DNA of 64,000 nucleotides from Ginsengibacter sp963792025 (GTDB taxonomy: Bacteria; Bacteroidota; Bacteroidia; Chitinophagales; Chitinophagaceae). Positions 1 through 8,526 of this stretch are shown one piece after another. The stretch covers positions 124,001-188,000 of the forward strand of contig CAWBUS010000006.1 of assembly GCA_963792025.1 (NCBI GenBank), read 5' to 3'. Below the pieces are notes generated by a model. That model saw nothing but the letters and a program-made list of their open reading frames with translations. It searched no databases and had not been told where the DNA came from. The position numbers were made by a program, and so were the translations under genes. How positions within the stretch are numbered: position 1 is the first letter of the stretch; every line of letters starts with the position of its first letter.

Positions 1-1688
1 AAAACGGTAACGTCGACCTTCATGAAGGACTTGCACCGGATTCAAATCATGATGTGAGCCAGCTTTCAATATCCTGTAATACTCCTGGCATTGTTTCTAA
101 AAATCTTTTGATTGTTGGCTCTGCAGTTTCCGAGTCAGGCGATGCTGCGCCAGGCAGCGTGAGGGCCTTCGACATCGTAACAGGTAAATTGCAATGGGTT
201 TTTCACACCGTTCCTCATCCGGGTGAATTAGGTTATGACACATGGCCAAAAGATGCGTGGAAGACCATTGGCGCAGCCAATAATTGGAGTGGATTAACGC
301 TCGATGAGAAAAGAGGTATTGTATATTTTGGAACAGGTTCACCAGCTTCAGATTTTTATGGCGGCAACCGGCAAGGAACCAATCTCTTTTCAGATTGTGT
401 TGTTGCACTGGATGCGGCAAGTGGCAAATTGAAATGGTATTATCAAACGGTTCATCATGATCTTTGGGACCGCGACCTTCCGTGCCCACCGAATCTTTGC
501 ACCATTCAACATAACGGCAAGGCAGTAGACGTAGTTGTACAGTCCTCTAAAGATGGGGTTATTTATATACTGGATCGCGACAAAGGCACGTCGATATTTC
601 CCGTGGAAGAAAGACCTGTACCAACCGATGGCCTTCCCGGTGAACATCCATGGCCCACACAGAAATATCCTGTTAAACCATTACCACTTTCACACCAGGT
701 TTTTACCGAGGCTGATATCACCGATCTCTCACCAGAATCGCATGCCTTTGTTCTAGCCCAATATAACAAGTATAAAACCGATAATAAATTTACTCCACCA
801 AATACAACCGGCATATTACTTTTTGGCTACAGCGGCGGTGCCGAATGGGGCGGCAATGCTGTAAGTCCGGATGGCGTGCTGTATCAAAATTCAAACGACG
901 ATCCGTGGATAACACAACTTACGGATACGGCCACACGAAATAGGGAATTTACTTCCCTATCTACGGGCAACATTCTTTACTTAATGAATTGCGCCGCTTG
1001 CCATGGACAAGATAGAAAGGGCGTTGGAACGGAATTCCCTAACCTTGCTAACATCGGAAAGAAACGCACCATAAACGAAATACAAAAGATTCTCAAAACG
1101 GGCGGCGGCAGGATGCCATCCTTCCAGAGACTTTCAGATGAAGAGCGTACAGCCATTACACATTATTTATTGAATATGCCCTCCAATATAAAGTCACCGG
1201 CCTTTAGTGAACATGGTGCAACAGCTTCAACTTCTCAGGTAAACGATAAAGAGTTTGGATTTAAGCCGGCTTATGTAAATAAAGTATGGAAGAAATTAAC
1301 AGATCAAAATGGATATCCTGGCATTAAACCACCGTGGGGTACATTAAATGCCATTGATCTTAACACAGGAGATTATTTATGGAGAGTTCCGCTGGGCGAG
1401 TATCCTGAATTGACTAAAAAAGGAATTCCTGTTACCGGTACTGAAAATTATGGCGGCCCATTGGTAACAGCAGGGGGATTGGTTTTTATTGCAGCGACCG
1501 GGGATGAGAAGTTTAGGGCATTTGATAGAAAAACAGGAAAGGTGGTTTGGGAATACCAGCTGCCCGCAGGAGGCTTTGCCACACCCATAACTTACGAAGT
1601 TGACGGTAAGCAATATATTGTGATAGCGGCTGGTGGCGCAAGAGGTGGTAAAGCAGGAGGAAATTATGTCGCTTTCACGTTAAAATGA
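1..1688 (+). CDS. PQQ-dependent dehydrogenase with internal cytochrome c domain (3' part)
   Basis: This is the C-terminal part of a periplasmic quinoprotein dehydrogenase of the glucose/alcohol dehydrogenase type. The reading frame is open from base 3, so the true start lies left of the window; the GTG at 54 is only an internal codon. Beta-propeller repeats are visible (GKLQWVFHTVPHPGE near the start; TGDYLWRVPLGE and TGKVVWEYQLPAGGF near the end). Between them sits a class I cytochrome c insert with the haem motif CAACHG (bases 990-1007) and a later GGGRMPSF segment that can supply the methionine ligand. The family oxidises sugars or alcohols and passes electrons to the haem and the respiratory chain. 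The substrate cannot be told from the sequence. Confidence 0.9.
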   Translation, partial: NGNVDLHEGLAPDSNHDVSQLSISCNTPGIVSKNLLIVGSAVSESGDAAPGSVRAFDIVTGKLQWVFHTVPHPGELGYDTWPKDAWKTIGAANNWSGLTLDEKRGIVYFGTGSPASDFYGGNRQGTNLFSDCVVALDAASGKLKWYYQTVHHDLWDRDLPCPPNLCTIQHNGKAVDVVVQSSKDGVIYILDRDKGTSIFPVEERPVPTDGLPGEHPWPTQKYPVKPLPLSHQVFTEADITDLSPESHAFVLAQYNKYKTDNKFTPPNTTGILLFGYSGGAEWGGNAVSPDGVLYQNSNDDPWITQLTDTATRNREFTSLSTGNILYLMNCAACHGQDRKGVGTEFPNLANIGKKRTINEIQKILKTGGGRMPSFQRLSDEERTAITHYLLNMPSNIKSPAFSEHGATASTSQVNDKEFGFKPAYVNKVWKKLTDQNGYPGIKPPWGTLNAIDLNTGDYLWRVPLGEYPELTKKGIPVTGTENYGGPLVTAGGLVFIAATGDEKFRAFDRKTGKVVWEYQLPAGGFATPITYEVDGKQYIVIAAGGARGGKAGGNYVAFTLK

Positions 1689-1742
1689 AAGCTATTTTTT
1701 TGAGAAAGGGAGGCCTTCGAAGTAAATGTGTGAAAATTTTAT

Positions 1743-1764
1743 GCGTTTATTCTACATCGTTAGC
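1743..1764. repeat. 22-base sequence shared with the susC upstream region
   Basis: A 22-base sequence beginning GCGTTTATTCTACA and ending CGTTAGC recurs at 32949-32970 with a single mismatch. Here it lies 50 bases upstream of the YhcH-family start. The other copy lies 87 bases upstream of susC. It could be a regulatory site or a dispersed repeat; no symmetry is obvious. Confidence 0.45.
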
Positions 1765-1813
1765 CAGTTAATAAATAATAAAAATTAAATCTTTCACCAT
1801 AAAAAACAAAACA

Positions 1814-2266
1814 ATGATTGTTGACACTTTATTGAATGCTGAAAAATACTTTTGCATTCATCCTTTATTTTCCAAAGCATTTGACTATATCAAAACACAA
1901 ACTCTTGAAACAATTGAAGTGGGGCGATATGAAATTGATGGTGACCGTTTGAAAGCAATTGTATCAGATAAACCCGGCATGGCTCCTGAAGAATCTGCCG
2001 CAAAATTCGAATGCCATGATAAGCATATTGATATCCAACTTTGTATAAATGGAAAAGAACAAATAGGCTGGAAGCCGAGGCAAAACTGCATTCAACCGAA
2101 AGGAGACTATAACCCGGAGAAAGATGTATCATTTTATAGTGATGCTCCCGACATGTATTTTGATTTAACCAATAATCAATTTGCCATCTTTTTTCCTGAA
2201 GATGTACATGCGCCAATGATTGGGAGCAACCACATTAAAAAGATGGTGATAAAAGTGAAAATATAA
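1814..2266 (+). CDS. YhcH/YjgK/YiaL (DUF386) family protein
   Basis: A 150-residue cytoplasmic protein of the YhcH/NanQ cupin-like family, at the usual full length. Typical segments are HDKHIDIQLCINGKEQIGW in the centre and FFPEDVHAPMIG near the C-terminus; the histidines and glutamates here form the metal site in known members. Members are linked to sugar-acid or sialic-acid use, including anomerase or isomerase steps. The gene stands alone on the plus strand before the minus-strand galacturonate genes, so a role with uronates is reasonable but inferred. The ATG at 1814 follows an A-rich leader without a Shine-Dalgarno site. Confidence 0.85.
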   Translation: MIVDTLLNAEKYFCIHPLFSKAFDYIKTQTLETIEVGRYEIDGDRLKAIVSDKPGMAPEESAAKFECHDKHIDIQLCINGKEQIGWKPRQNCIQPKGDYNPEKDVSFYSDAPDMYFDLTNNQFAIFFPEDVHAPMIGSNHIKKMVIKVKI

Positions 2267-2322
2267 TTTTTTATATTAAAATGAATTATCACGCTATAAC
2301 GTGATATTAATTTTTAGGAAGA

Positions 2323-3045
2323 TTAAAACAAATTCATTGATCTTATATACTGGTATCCCATTCCTGTAAGGATAGCAATACCAAAGCTCAGCAGTGTTCC
2401 TATCAAAATATATTCGGTGAGTTTTCGGTCTTTCGCTTCTTGCAAATTTCCGAAACGGAAAACCGATTTTGCTGTAAGCAGAAAACCAACCGCCTGCCAT
2501 TCATTGGTTATCATAAATGCAAAAACCAATAATCTTTCAAAGATTCCAATGTACTGACCTGCACTTTGCAAGGACAGTACATCATCGCCGGCTACTGTAT
2601 CGGGTGTCCATTTTGAAATAAATATTTTTACAGAAAATGATACAGGTCTGGTGAGAAATATAATTAGGGTAATTAGCAACAACACGTTTTCGTTTTTCAG
2701 AAAAGAAAATGAAAAATATTTTCCTTCATAACATAACCATATTACATAAATGGAAATAAAATGTAGCAATTGATCGATAAAAAAGAGCAACCGTTTGGTA
2801 TTGTTTTTTTGAACCAATAATTTAAAAGAATCAATTACAAAATGAACAAATGAAAGTAGCAGCGCCCAGACCCAAAAGCTGATATCCCACATCAGCAACA
2901 AAAACAGTAACCCATGTAATAATGAATGTACGTATAATTGCCATGCGCCTAGCTTTTTTGATTCTTTGGCTCTAACCCATCTTTCAGGTTGTAAAAGAAA
3001 ATCTCCGGTAAAATGTGCTAAGAATAATTTGAGCAAGACAATCAT
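2323..3045 (-). CDS. DUF3307 family integral membrane protein
   Basis: A 240-residue protein with several hydrophobic helices and the DUF3307 N-terminal signature: an HFTGDFLLQ stretch followed by a basic KESKK turn and a histidine-containing helix. Its function is unknown. The start overlaps the end of the upstream SatD gene by four bases, so the two are translationally coupled. This pairing with SatD is common in Bacteroidota. Confidence 0.85.
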   Translation of the reverse strand: MIVLLKLFLAHFTGDFLLQPERWVRAKESKKLGAWQLYVHSLLHGLLFLLLMWDISFWVWALLLSFVHFVIDSFKLLVQKNNTKRLLFFIDQLLHFISIYVIWLCYEGKYFSFSFLKNENVLLLITLIIFLTRPVSFSVKIFISKWTPDTVAGDDVLSLQSAGQYIGIFERLLVFAFMITNEWQAVGFLLTAKSVFRFGNLQEAKDRKLTEYILIGTLLSFGIAILTGMGYQYIRSMNLF

Positions 3046-3653
3046 TTCAATGTTTTTAGTTTTGATTTATACATTTCATTTACTTCCATTATTTCATCGT
3101 AGTAAGCCCTTTTGAGCCGGTTACTGACGGCGCTCTGTTTTATGCCCACCAGCTGCCCCACTTTATCCTGCACCGTCTCAGGATTTTCCATTGTGGTTTT
3201 AACGACTTCTGCAGCATTAACTGTCCAGTTATCCATAACGATCAAACTTAGTTTCAGCAGCAAATTCATTTCTATATCAAAATCAGGCCAGTCACTTTTT
3301 ATCGCAAGTGTTTGCTTTTCACTTTTCAACCTTTCGATTGTTTCACCGGAATGAACGAACGCAGTTCCATTCGACTCGGTTACCTTAGCTGCCGTATACG
3401 TTTTACTGCCAATTCCGATGGCCATCCGTACATCAATATCCGGAGTTGTTTTCATAGTCGCTTTAATTTTTATCGCGGTCTTTAGTGCATCGGCAGGGTT
3501 CGCAATAATAGCCTGAAAACTATCGCCGCGATATACTTCCCAGATTTTCGGGCTTTGACCAATTTCGTTCAGTTCTTTCTTTAAAATATTTAGCCATACC
3601 GTTGGATTCATTTTTTGGGAACCAATAATATCGCCAGTTATTACAGCAATCAT
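3042..3653 (-). CDS. satD: SatD family protein with C-terminal helix-turn-helix
   Basis: A 203-residue SatD-family protein. It opens with MIAVITGDIIGSQ, typical of the family, followed by a nucleotidyl-cyclase-like fold region (YRGDSFQ; DVRMAIGIG). The C-terminal 50 residues look like a helix-turn-helix (VGIKQSAVSNRLKRAYY, about residues 165-185). The biochemical role is unknown; the name comes from the streptococcal satCDE acid-tolerance region. It is first in a two-gene unit with DUF3307. Its upstream region holds an unusual palindrome array (3668-3802), and the HTH makes autoregulation plausible. Confidence 0.8.
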   Translation of the reverse strand: MIAVITGDIIGSQKMNPTVWLNILKKELNEIGQSPKIWEVYRGDSFQAIIANPADALKTAIKIKATMKTTPDIDVRMAIGIGSKTYTAAKVTESNGTAFVHSGETIERLKSEKQTLAIKSDWPDFDIEMNLLLKLSLIVMDNWTVNAAEVVKTTMENPETVQDKVGQLVGIKQSAVSNRLKRAYYDEIMEVNEMYKSKLKTLK

Positions 3654-3667
3654 TTTAAAAAAGGATA

Positions 3668-3802
3668 ATGTTACAAATTGTTACGGCAAAAGATGCTATT
3701 ACAAGTAAATGTAATAATCAAATTTATTACATTTTTGCGTAATAATAACACTTATTACACTTTTACGAAATAATTGATATTATTACACTTTTACGAAATA
3801 AT
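3668..3802. promoter_or_regulatory. Array of 28-bp-period palindromes upstream of satD
   Basis: Units of the form TTATTAC-8 nt-GTAATAA begin at 3696, 3724, 3752 and 3780, exactly 28 bases apart, with a degenerate fifth copy near 3668 that keeps only TTAC. The copy at 3724-3745 is a perfect 7+7 palindrome with an 8-base spacer; the two leftmost relative to uxaC (3752, 3780) are nearly identical to each other. The array starts about 15 bases before the satD start codon. This regular phasing suggests cooperative operators, perhaps bound by the SatD HTH (inference). Confidence 0.7.
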
Positions 3803-3826
3803 GGGACTACTAAGTAAACAATGGCC

Positions 3827-5248
3827 TTACCAACAGAAATAGTTTTTTGCGTTGTAGTAGCAAATGTCTTTAATGATTTTTCCGGTCCACTCCAAATCAT
3901 TTGGTAATTCGCCGTTTTCAATCTCTTCGCCAAATAAGTTACAAACAAGTCTCCTGAAGTATTCATGACGGGGATATGAAAGAAAACTTCTTGAATCGGT
4001 AATCATTCCCACAAACCTGCTAATTAAACTCATATTGGACAAGGCATTCATCTGTTTTGTCATTCCATCTTTTTGGTCGAGAAACCACCATGCCGAACCG
4101 AATTGAATTTTGCCGGGAATACTTCCATCATTAAAATTACCCGTCATGGTTGCCATCAATTCATTATCTGCAGGGTTTAAATTATATAAGATGGTTTTGG
4201 CTAATTGATTAGTTGAATCCAGCCGCCCTAAAAATTTGGTAAGTGTTTTCGCCTGCGGAAAATCACCTGTCGAATCCCAGCCTGTATCAGGACCGCATGA
4301 TTCAAGCAATCTGATATTGTTATTTCGCAACGCTCCTAAATGATACTGCTGCACCCAGTTTTTTTCATGATCCCACGTGGCAAGAATATAAAGCATTGCC
4401 GATTTAAACTTTGCCCGTTCTTCCAGCGCAAGATCTCTTCCATTACGAATTTTGTTGAATACTGTTATTATTTCTTCATCCGTATAATCTTCGGCATATA
4501 TATGTTCCAGGCCATGATCGGAAACGGAACAACCCATCATTGCAAAAAAATCATGACGCTGTTTCAAGGCATCTAAATACGACTGATACGACGTAATACT
4601 TATGCCGCTTGATGTCTCCAATTTTTTTAAATATAAATTGAACTCGTTCGCGTCGTCCACATTCATTGCCTTATCTGGCCGAAAAGCGGGGAGCACTTTT
4701 ATCTCAAATTCCTGCCCGTTCGGCAGGCGGGCATCATCTTTTATTTTTTGATGAAATTCTAAACTATCCGTTGGGTCATCAGTGGTGCAAACAACCTGCA
4801 CATTCATTTTGCGAAGCAAATTTTTTACTGAATATTCCTTAGTCTGCAGTTTTTGTGTGCAATCATCATAAATATTTTTTGCAGTAGCCGGGCTTAATAA
4901 GTCATGCACATCAAAATATCGTTGCAGTTCCAGGTGCGTCCAATGATATAGCGGATTTCGCAAAGTATAAGGAACCGTTTCTGCCCATTTTTCGAATTTA
5001 TCAAAATCTGATTTATTGCCGGTTATATAGCTCTCATCAATACCGTTAGTACGCATTCCCCGCCATTTATAATGGTCTCCATATAACCATATTTGGGTGA
5101 GATTTTCAAAATTAATATCATCTGCAATTTGCTGTATTGGCAAATGACAATGATAATCTATAATGGGCATGTCTTTCGCAAAATCATGAAATAGCGATTT
5201 TGCAGTTTCAGATTGCAATAAGAAGTTCTCATCTAAAAAACTTTTCAT
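3827..5248 (-). CDS. uxaC: Glucuronate/galacturonate isomerase
   Basis: A full-length 473-residue UxaC. It isomerises D-galacturonate to D-tagaturonate (and glucuronate to fructuronate), the first cytoplasmic step of hexuronate catabolism. The metal-binding motif DYHCHL lies at residues 31-36, within an amidohydrolase-type barrel; CTTDDPTD and GCSVSDHGLE are further conserved blocks. It is the last gene of the GH105-uxaB-uxaA-uxaC run, 63 bases after uxaA. With uxaB and uxaA it gives the complete galacturonate-to-KDG isomerase route. Confidence 0.96.
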   Translation of the reverse strand: MKSFLDENFLLQSETAKSLFHDFAKDMPIIDYHCHLPIQQIADDINFENLTQIWLYGDHYKWRGMRTNGIDESYITGNKSDFDKFEKWAETVPYTLRNPLYHWTHLELQRYFDVHDLLSPATAKNIYDDCTQKLQTKEYSVKNLLRKMNVQVVCTTDDPTDSLEFHQKIKDDARLPNGQEFEIKVLPAFRPDKAMNVDDANEFNLYLKKLETSSGISITSYQSYLDALKQRHDFFAMMGCSVSDHGLEHIYAEDYTDEEIITVFNKIRNGRDLALEERAKFKSAMLYILATWDHEKNWVQQYHLGALRNNNIRLLESCGPDTGWDSTGDFPQAKTLTKFLGRLDSTNQLAKTILYNLNPADNELMATMTGNFNDGSIPGKIQFGSAWWFLDQKDGMTKQMNALSNMSLISRFVGMITDSRSFLSYPRHEYFRRLVCNLFGEEIENGELPNDLEWTGKIIKDICYYNAKNYFCW

Positions 5249-5311
5249 AATTAAATCGTAATGGAAAATTATTCCGGTATTTATTTGTTTTACAATGATC
5301 GTAAAAATAAT

Positions 5312-6964
5312 TTAAAGACTCACTCCTCTTTTCCATGGAATGAAATCATTTTGTATATGCCTCACAGCACTTACTTCAATTTCCCCGCTGGCAACTTTAA
5401 TGACATATTCCAATATTCGCTCACCAGCCTGTTCAATTGTTTCCTGTCCTTCTATAATGGTGCCTGTATTCATATCGATTATATCATGCATCTTATTAAA
5501 TAATATCGTATTGCTGGCAATCTTTATCACAGGCGTAACAGGATTACCTGTAGGTGTTCCGAGCCCTGTTGTAAACAAGACAATATTAGCGCCCGATGCC
5601 ACTTCGGCTGTTGTGCTTTCGACATCATTTCCAGGCGTGCAAAGTAAATTTAAGCCCGGTTTTGTAACCACTTCAGGATAATCCAATACATCTACAACGG
5701 GCGATGTGCCACCCTTCTTTGCAGCACCTGCCGATTTAATTGCGTCGGTTATTAAACCGTCTTTAATATTACCGGGCGAAGGATTCATATCAAACCCTGA
5801 GCCGGAGGCTTTGGCCTTTTCATTATAACTAAACATTAATTCTCCAAAGCGTTTAGCCGTATCCGTTGTAACACAACGGTCGCTCAAATTTTGCTCAACG
5901 CCACAAAGTTCCGGAAATTCTGAAAGTATAACGGAGCCCCCGAGTGCCACTAACATATCAGAAGTATAGCCTATAGCGGGATTTGCAGAAATGCCACTGA
6001 AGCCATCTGAGCCTCCGCACTCCAGGCCAATACAAATCTTGCTTAGCGGAGCCGGTTTTCTTTCAACAGAGTTGGCATATACCAGGCCGGCAAACGTTTG
6101 TTTAATTGCTTGTGATATTAAATCAGCTTCCTTGCCAATCTTCTGTTGCTCTAAAACATACAGTGGTTTGGAGAAGTTATTATCTCTTTTTTTAATTTCT
6201 TCCTGCAAAATTTCAACCTGTGCATTTTGACATCCCAGGCTTAGTATAGTCGCCCCGGCAACATTTGAGTGAGTAACATATCCCGCCAATAACCCACACA
6301 ATGCCTGCGCATCCTGCCGGGTACCGCCACAACCACCCTCATGCGTCAAGAATTTTATACCGTCAACATTTTGAAAGATCCTTTGCTTTTTGATTTCATC
6401 TGTTTCAACCGAAATATCAGCGTTCAAAATTTCATCAATGTTTTTACCGGACTTATAAAAATCAATAAGTCTGCCTACTTCTACTTTTTTATTTTGATTT
6501 CTTCCATAACCCAATTCGTTTACCAATGCTTCCCGCAAAACTTCCAGGTTCCGGTTCTCGCAAAATACCATCGGGATAACCAACCAGTAGTTGGCCGTGC
6601 CTACTTTACCATCCTGCCTGTGATATCCCATAAAGGTTTTGTCTTTGAATTTGGATACGTCCGGCTTCGGCCAGCCTAACTTCCTTTCGCCAACGTGAAA
6701 ACTTTTCGCAGCATGCTTTACGTCAGATGTGGTTATTGCAGAACCCCGGGGAATAAAATGTTCTGCCTTACCAACTAACACGCCATACATAAATAATTCA
6801 TCCCCTGGCATTAAATCTTTGGTTACGAACTTATGCTTGGCAGGAACTCTTCCCATTATCGTATAGTCATCACCGTTATAACTCACCACATCGCCCTCCT
6901 CAAGGTCTGTTAAAGCAACCAACACATTATCTCCCGCATGCACCTTTGTCACTTTATGATTCAT
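5312..6964 (-). CDS. uxaA: Altronate dehydratase
   Basis: A 550-residue UxaA, an iron-dependent enzyme that dehydrates D-altronate to 2-keto-3-deoxygluconate. The N-terminal ~90 residues form the SAF domain. The large catalytic domain follows, starting at GYHRQDGKVGTANYW, with conserved blocks THEGGCGGTRQD, SLGCQNAQVE and GLECGGSDGFSG. Both halves are fused as in the usual single-chain enzyme. The start ATG shares one base with the uxaB stop (TAATG), a sign of coupled translation. Confidence 0.96.
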   Translation of the reverse strand: MNHKVTKVHAGDNVLVALTDLEEGDVVSYNGDDYTIMGRVPAKHKFVTKDLMPGDELFMYGVLVGKAEHFIPRGSAITTSDVKHAAKSFHVGERKLGWPKPDVSKFKDKTFMGYHRQDGKVGTANYWLVIPMVFCENRNLEVLREALVNELGYGRNQNKKVEVGRLIDFYKSGKNIDEILNADISVETDEIKKQRIFQNVDGIKFLTHEGGCGGTRQDAQALCGLLAGYVTHSNVAGATILSLGCQNAQVEILQEEIKKRDNNFSKPLYVLEQQKIGKEADLISQAIKQTFAGLVYANSVERKPAPLSKICIGLECGGSDGFSGISANPAIGYTSDMLVALGGSVILSEFPELCGVEQNLSDRCVTTDTAKRFGELMFSYNEKAKASGSGFDMNPSPGNIKDGLITDAIKSAGAAKKGGTSPVVDVLDYPEVVTKPGLNLLCTPGNDVESTTAEVASGANIVLFTTGLGTPTGNPVTPVIKIASNTILFNKMHDIIDMNTGTIIEGQETIEQAGERILEYVIKVASGEIEVSAVRHIQNDFIPWKRGVSL

Positions 6965-8481
6965 TACACATAGATTTTCTTTGAATGAATATCCTCAACA
7001 GCGGCCCTCATTCCATTATTGAAAATACTATTTAACTTATCAGTTACTGATTGTTCTAATCCTGGTATGGTTGTTAAATCCTGCCCCCAAAATCCCGCGT
7101 TGCCCAACACTTCTTTCACAACTCTGTTAACTGACGAAGTTTGCCATATTTTATAAAATATGTCTGCGGTTTCATCTTCAATTAAATAAGATTGGCCTTG
7201 GAATTCGCCGAAGAATTCCTTTCCACTTTGTTTTACCGGTTTCATAAAGGCTATGTAAGCAGCAAAGCCCATTGCAAATAATTCGGGTATAGCGTGTTTT
7301 TTATTGTAATAATTTAAAAATACCGGGATGCATCGCATTTTAATTTTTTGGGTATAATTAAGCGTGATGTTTTTCCAAAAATGGTTGATGTGCGGATTAC
7401 GAAACCTGTCCTGCACTGTAGCAATAAAATTACGCAACGTTTCCGCGTCTATCTTGTAAGGTATAGATGGACCGATTTCCTGTTGCATCAAATCTGAAAT
7501 ATACTTACCCATCATTGGATCATCCATTGCATGCTCTACCGTGTCAATTCCTGCAAGAAAAGCAATACCGCAACTTAGGGTATGCGTACCATTTAGTAAA
7601 CGTAATTTCAACTCACGATATAAATCAATGTTCGGTTCAATTACCATTCCTGCATCTGCAGCAGCAAACGAAACAATCCTCTTAGTCTGTTCGTTACCTT
7701 CAATCGCCCATAACCTATACACTTCACATACCGTAAGCAAGTCATCTTTATAACCCAATTCTTGTTCAATTTCCTTCCTGATTTCTTCACCCGGCATTCC
7801 TGTAACAATGCGATCTACCAGCGAATTACAGAAATGATTGCAGCTTTCGAGCCATTCTATAAAATCATCGTTTAATCCGTTGAGATGAGCAAGTTCCAAA
7901 ACAATAGATTCCAGCTTCTTTCCATTATCAGGAATTAATTCTGTCGGTATAATAACGAACCCGCTTTTTTCACTTCCTTCAAAAGCAACAAATCTTTCGT
8001 ATAAAAAAGCAAGCAATTTACCCGGATAAGAAACAGGTGGATGGCGGCGAATGTCATCATTCACCAGCTTAATACCCACCTCCGTAGTATTAGAAATGAT
8101 AACCTGTAAATTTTGATTATGGGCACATTCTAAAATCTGCTCCCACTCATTTCCTGCGTTTAAAACGCGGCTTATTGATGAATTAATAATATTTTCTTCG
8201 ACCTTGTGTCCATCCTGTATGCCGCGAACGCAAAGGGTGTATAGGCCATCCTGTTTTTCAAAAGCGGTTGTATCGCCACGTGTTGTAGTTTTTACAATAA
8301 CGATCCTTCCATTAAAAATACCCATCCTGTTGGCTTTGTCAATAAAATAATCAGGCAGGCCACGAAGCAAAATTCCGGTGCCAAATTGCAAAACTCTTTC
8401 GGGCAATTCAAGTATAGTTTCGTCAGGAACTATTATTTTATCAGACGATATATTTTTTAACGTGTATGCAGATAATTTCAT
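6964..8481 (-). CDS. uxaB: Tagaturonate reductase (altronate oxidoreductase)
   Basis: A 505-residue member of the mannitol dehydrogenase-related long-chain reductases. It reduces D-tagaturonate to D-altronate with NADH. The N-terminal Rossmann segment (VLQFGTGILLRG, near residue 30) binds the cofactor. The substrate-binding helix region holds NGTHTLSCG near residue 300, typical of UxaB. The length fits the family. It sits 45 bases after the GH105 gene and shares one base with uxaA, so it belongs to the same transcription unit. Confidence 0.95.
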   Translation of the reverse strand: MKLSAYTLKNISSDKIIVPDETILELPERVLQFGTGILLRGLPDYFIDKANRMGIFNGRIVIVKTTTRGDTTAFEKQDGLYTLCVRGIQDGHKVEENIINSSISRVLNAGNEWEQILECAHNQNLQVIISNTTEVGIKLVNDDIRRHPPVSYPGKLLAFLYERFVAFEGSEKSGFVIIPTELIPDNGKKLESIVLELAHLNGLNDDFIEWLESCNHFCNSLVDRIVTGMPGEEIRKEIEQELGYKDDLLTVCEVYRLWAIEGNEQTKRIVSFAAADAGMVIEPNIDLYRELKLRLLNGTHTLSCGIAFLAGIDTVEHAMDDPMMGKYISDLMQQEIGPSIPYKIDAETLRNFIATVQDRFRNPHINHFWKNITLNYTQKIKMRCIPVFLNYYNKKHAIPELFAMGFAAYIAFMKPVKQSGKEFFGEFQGQSYLIEDETADIFYKIWQTSSVNRVVKEVLGNAGFWGQDLTTIPGLEQSVTDKLNSIFNNGMRAAVEDIHSKKIYV

Positions 8482-8526
8482 GTTCGGTTAATTTATTCCG
8501 CTGGGATGTAAACTGTATTTTCTATA

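Noticed and set aside
4..13. ACGGTAACGT at the left edge as a further operator site
   Set aside because: It lies inside the PQQ dehydrogenase coding frame and lacks the second half-site.
3668..3802. CRISPR array, because of the regular 28-base period
   Set aside because: Units are contiguous palindromes with no distinct spacers and there are no cas genes nearby.
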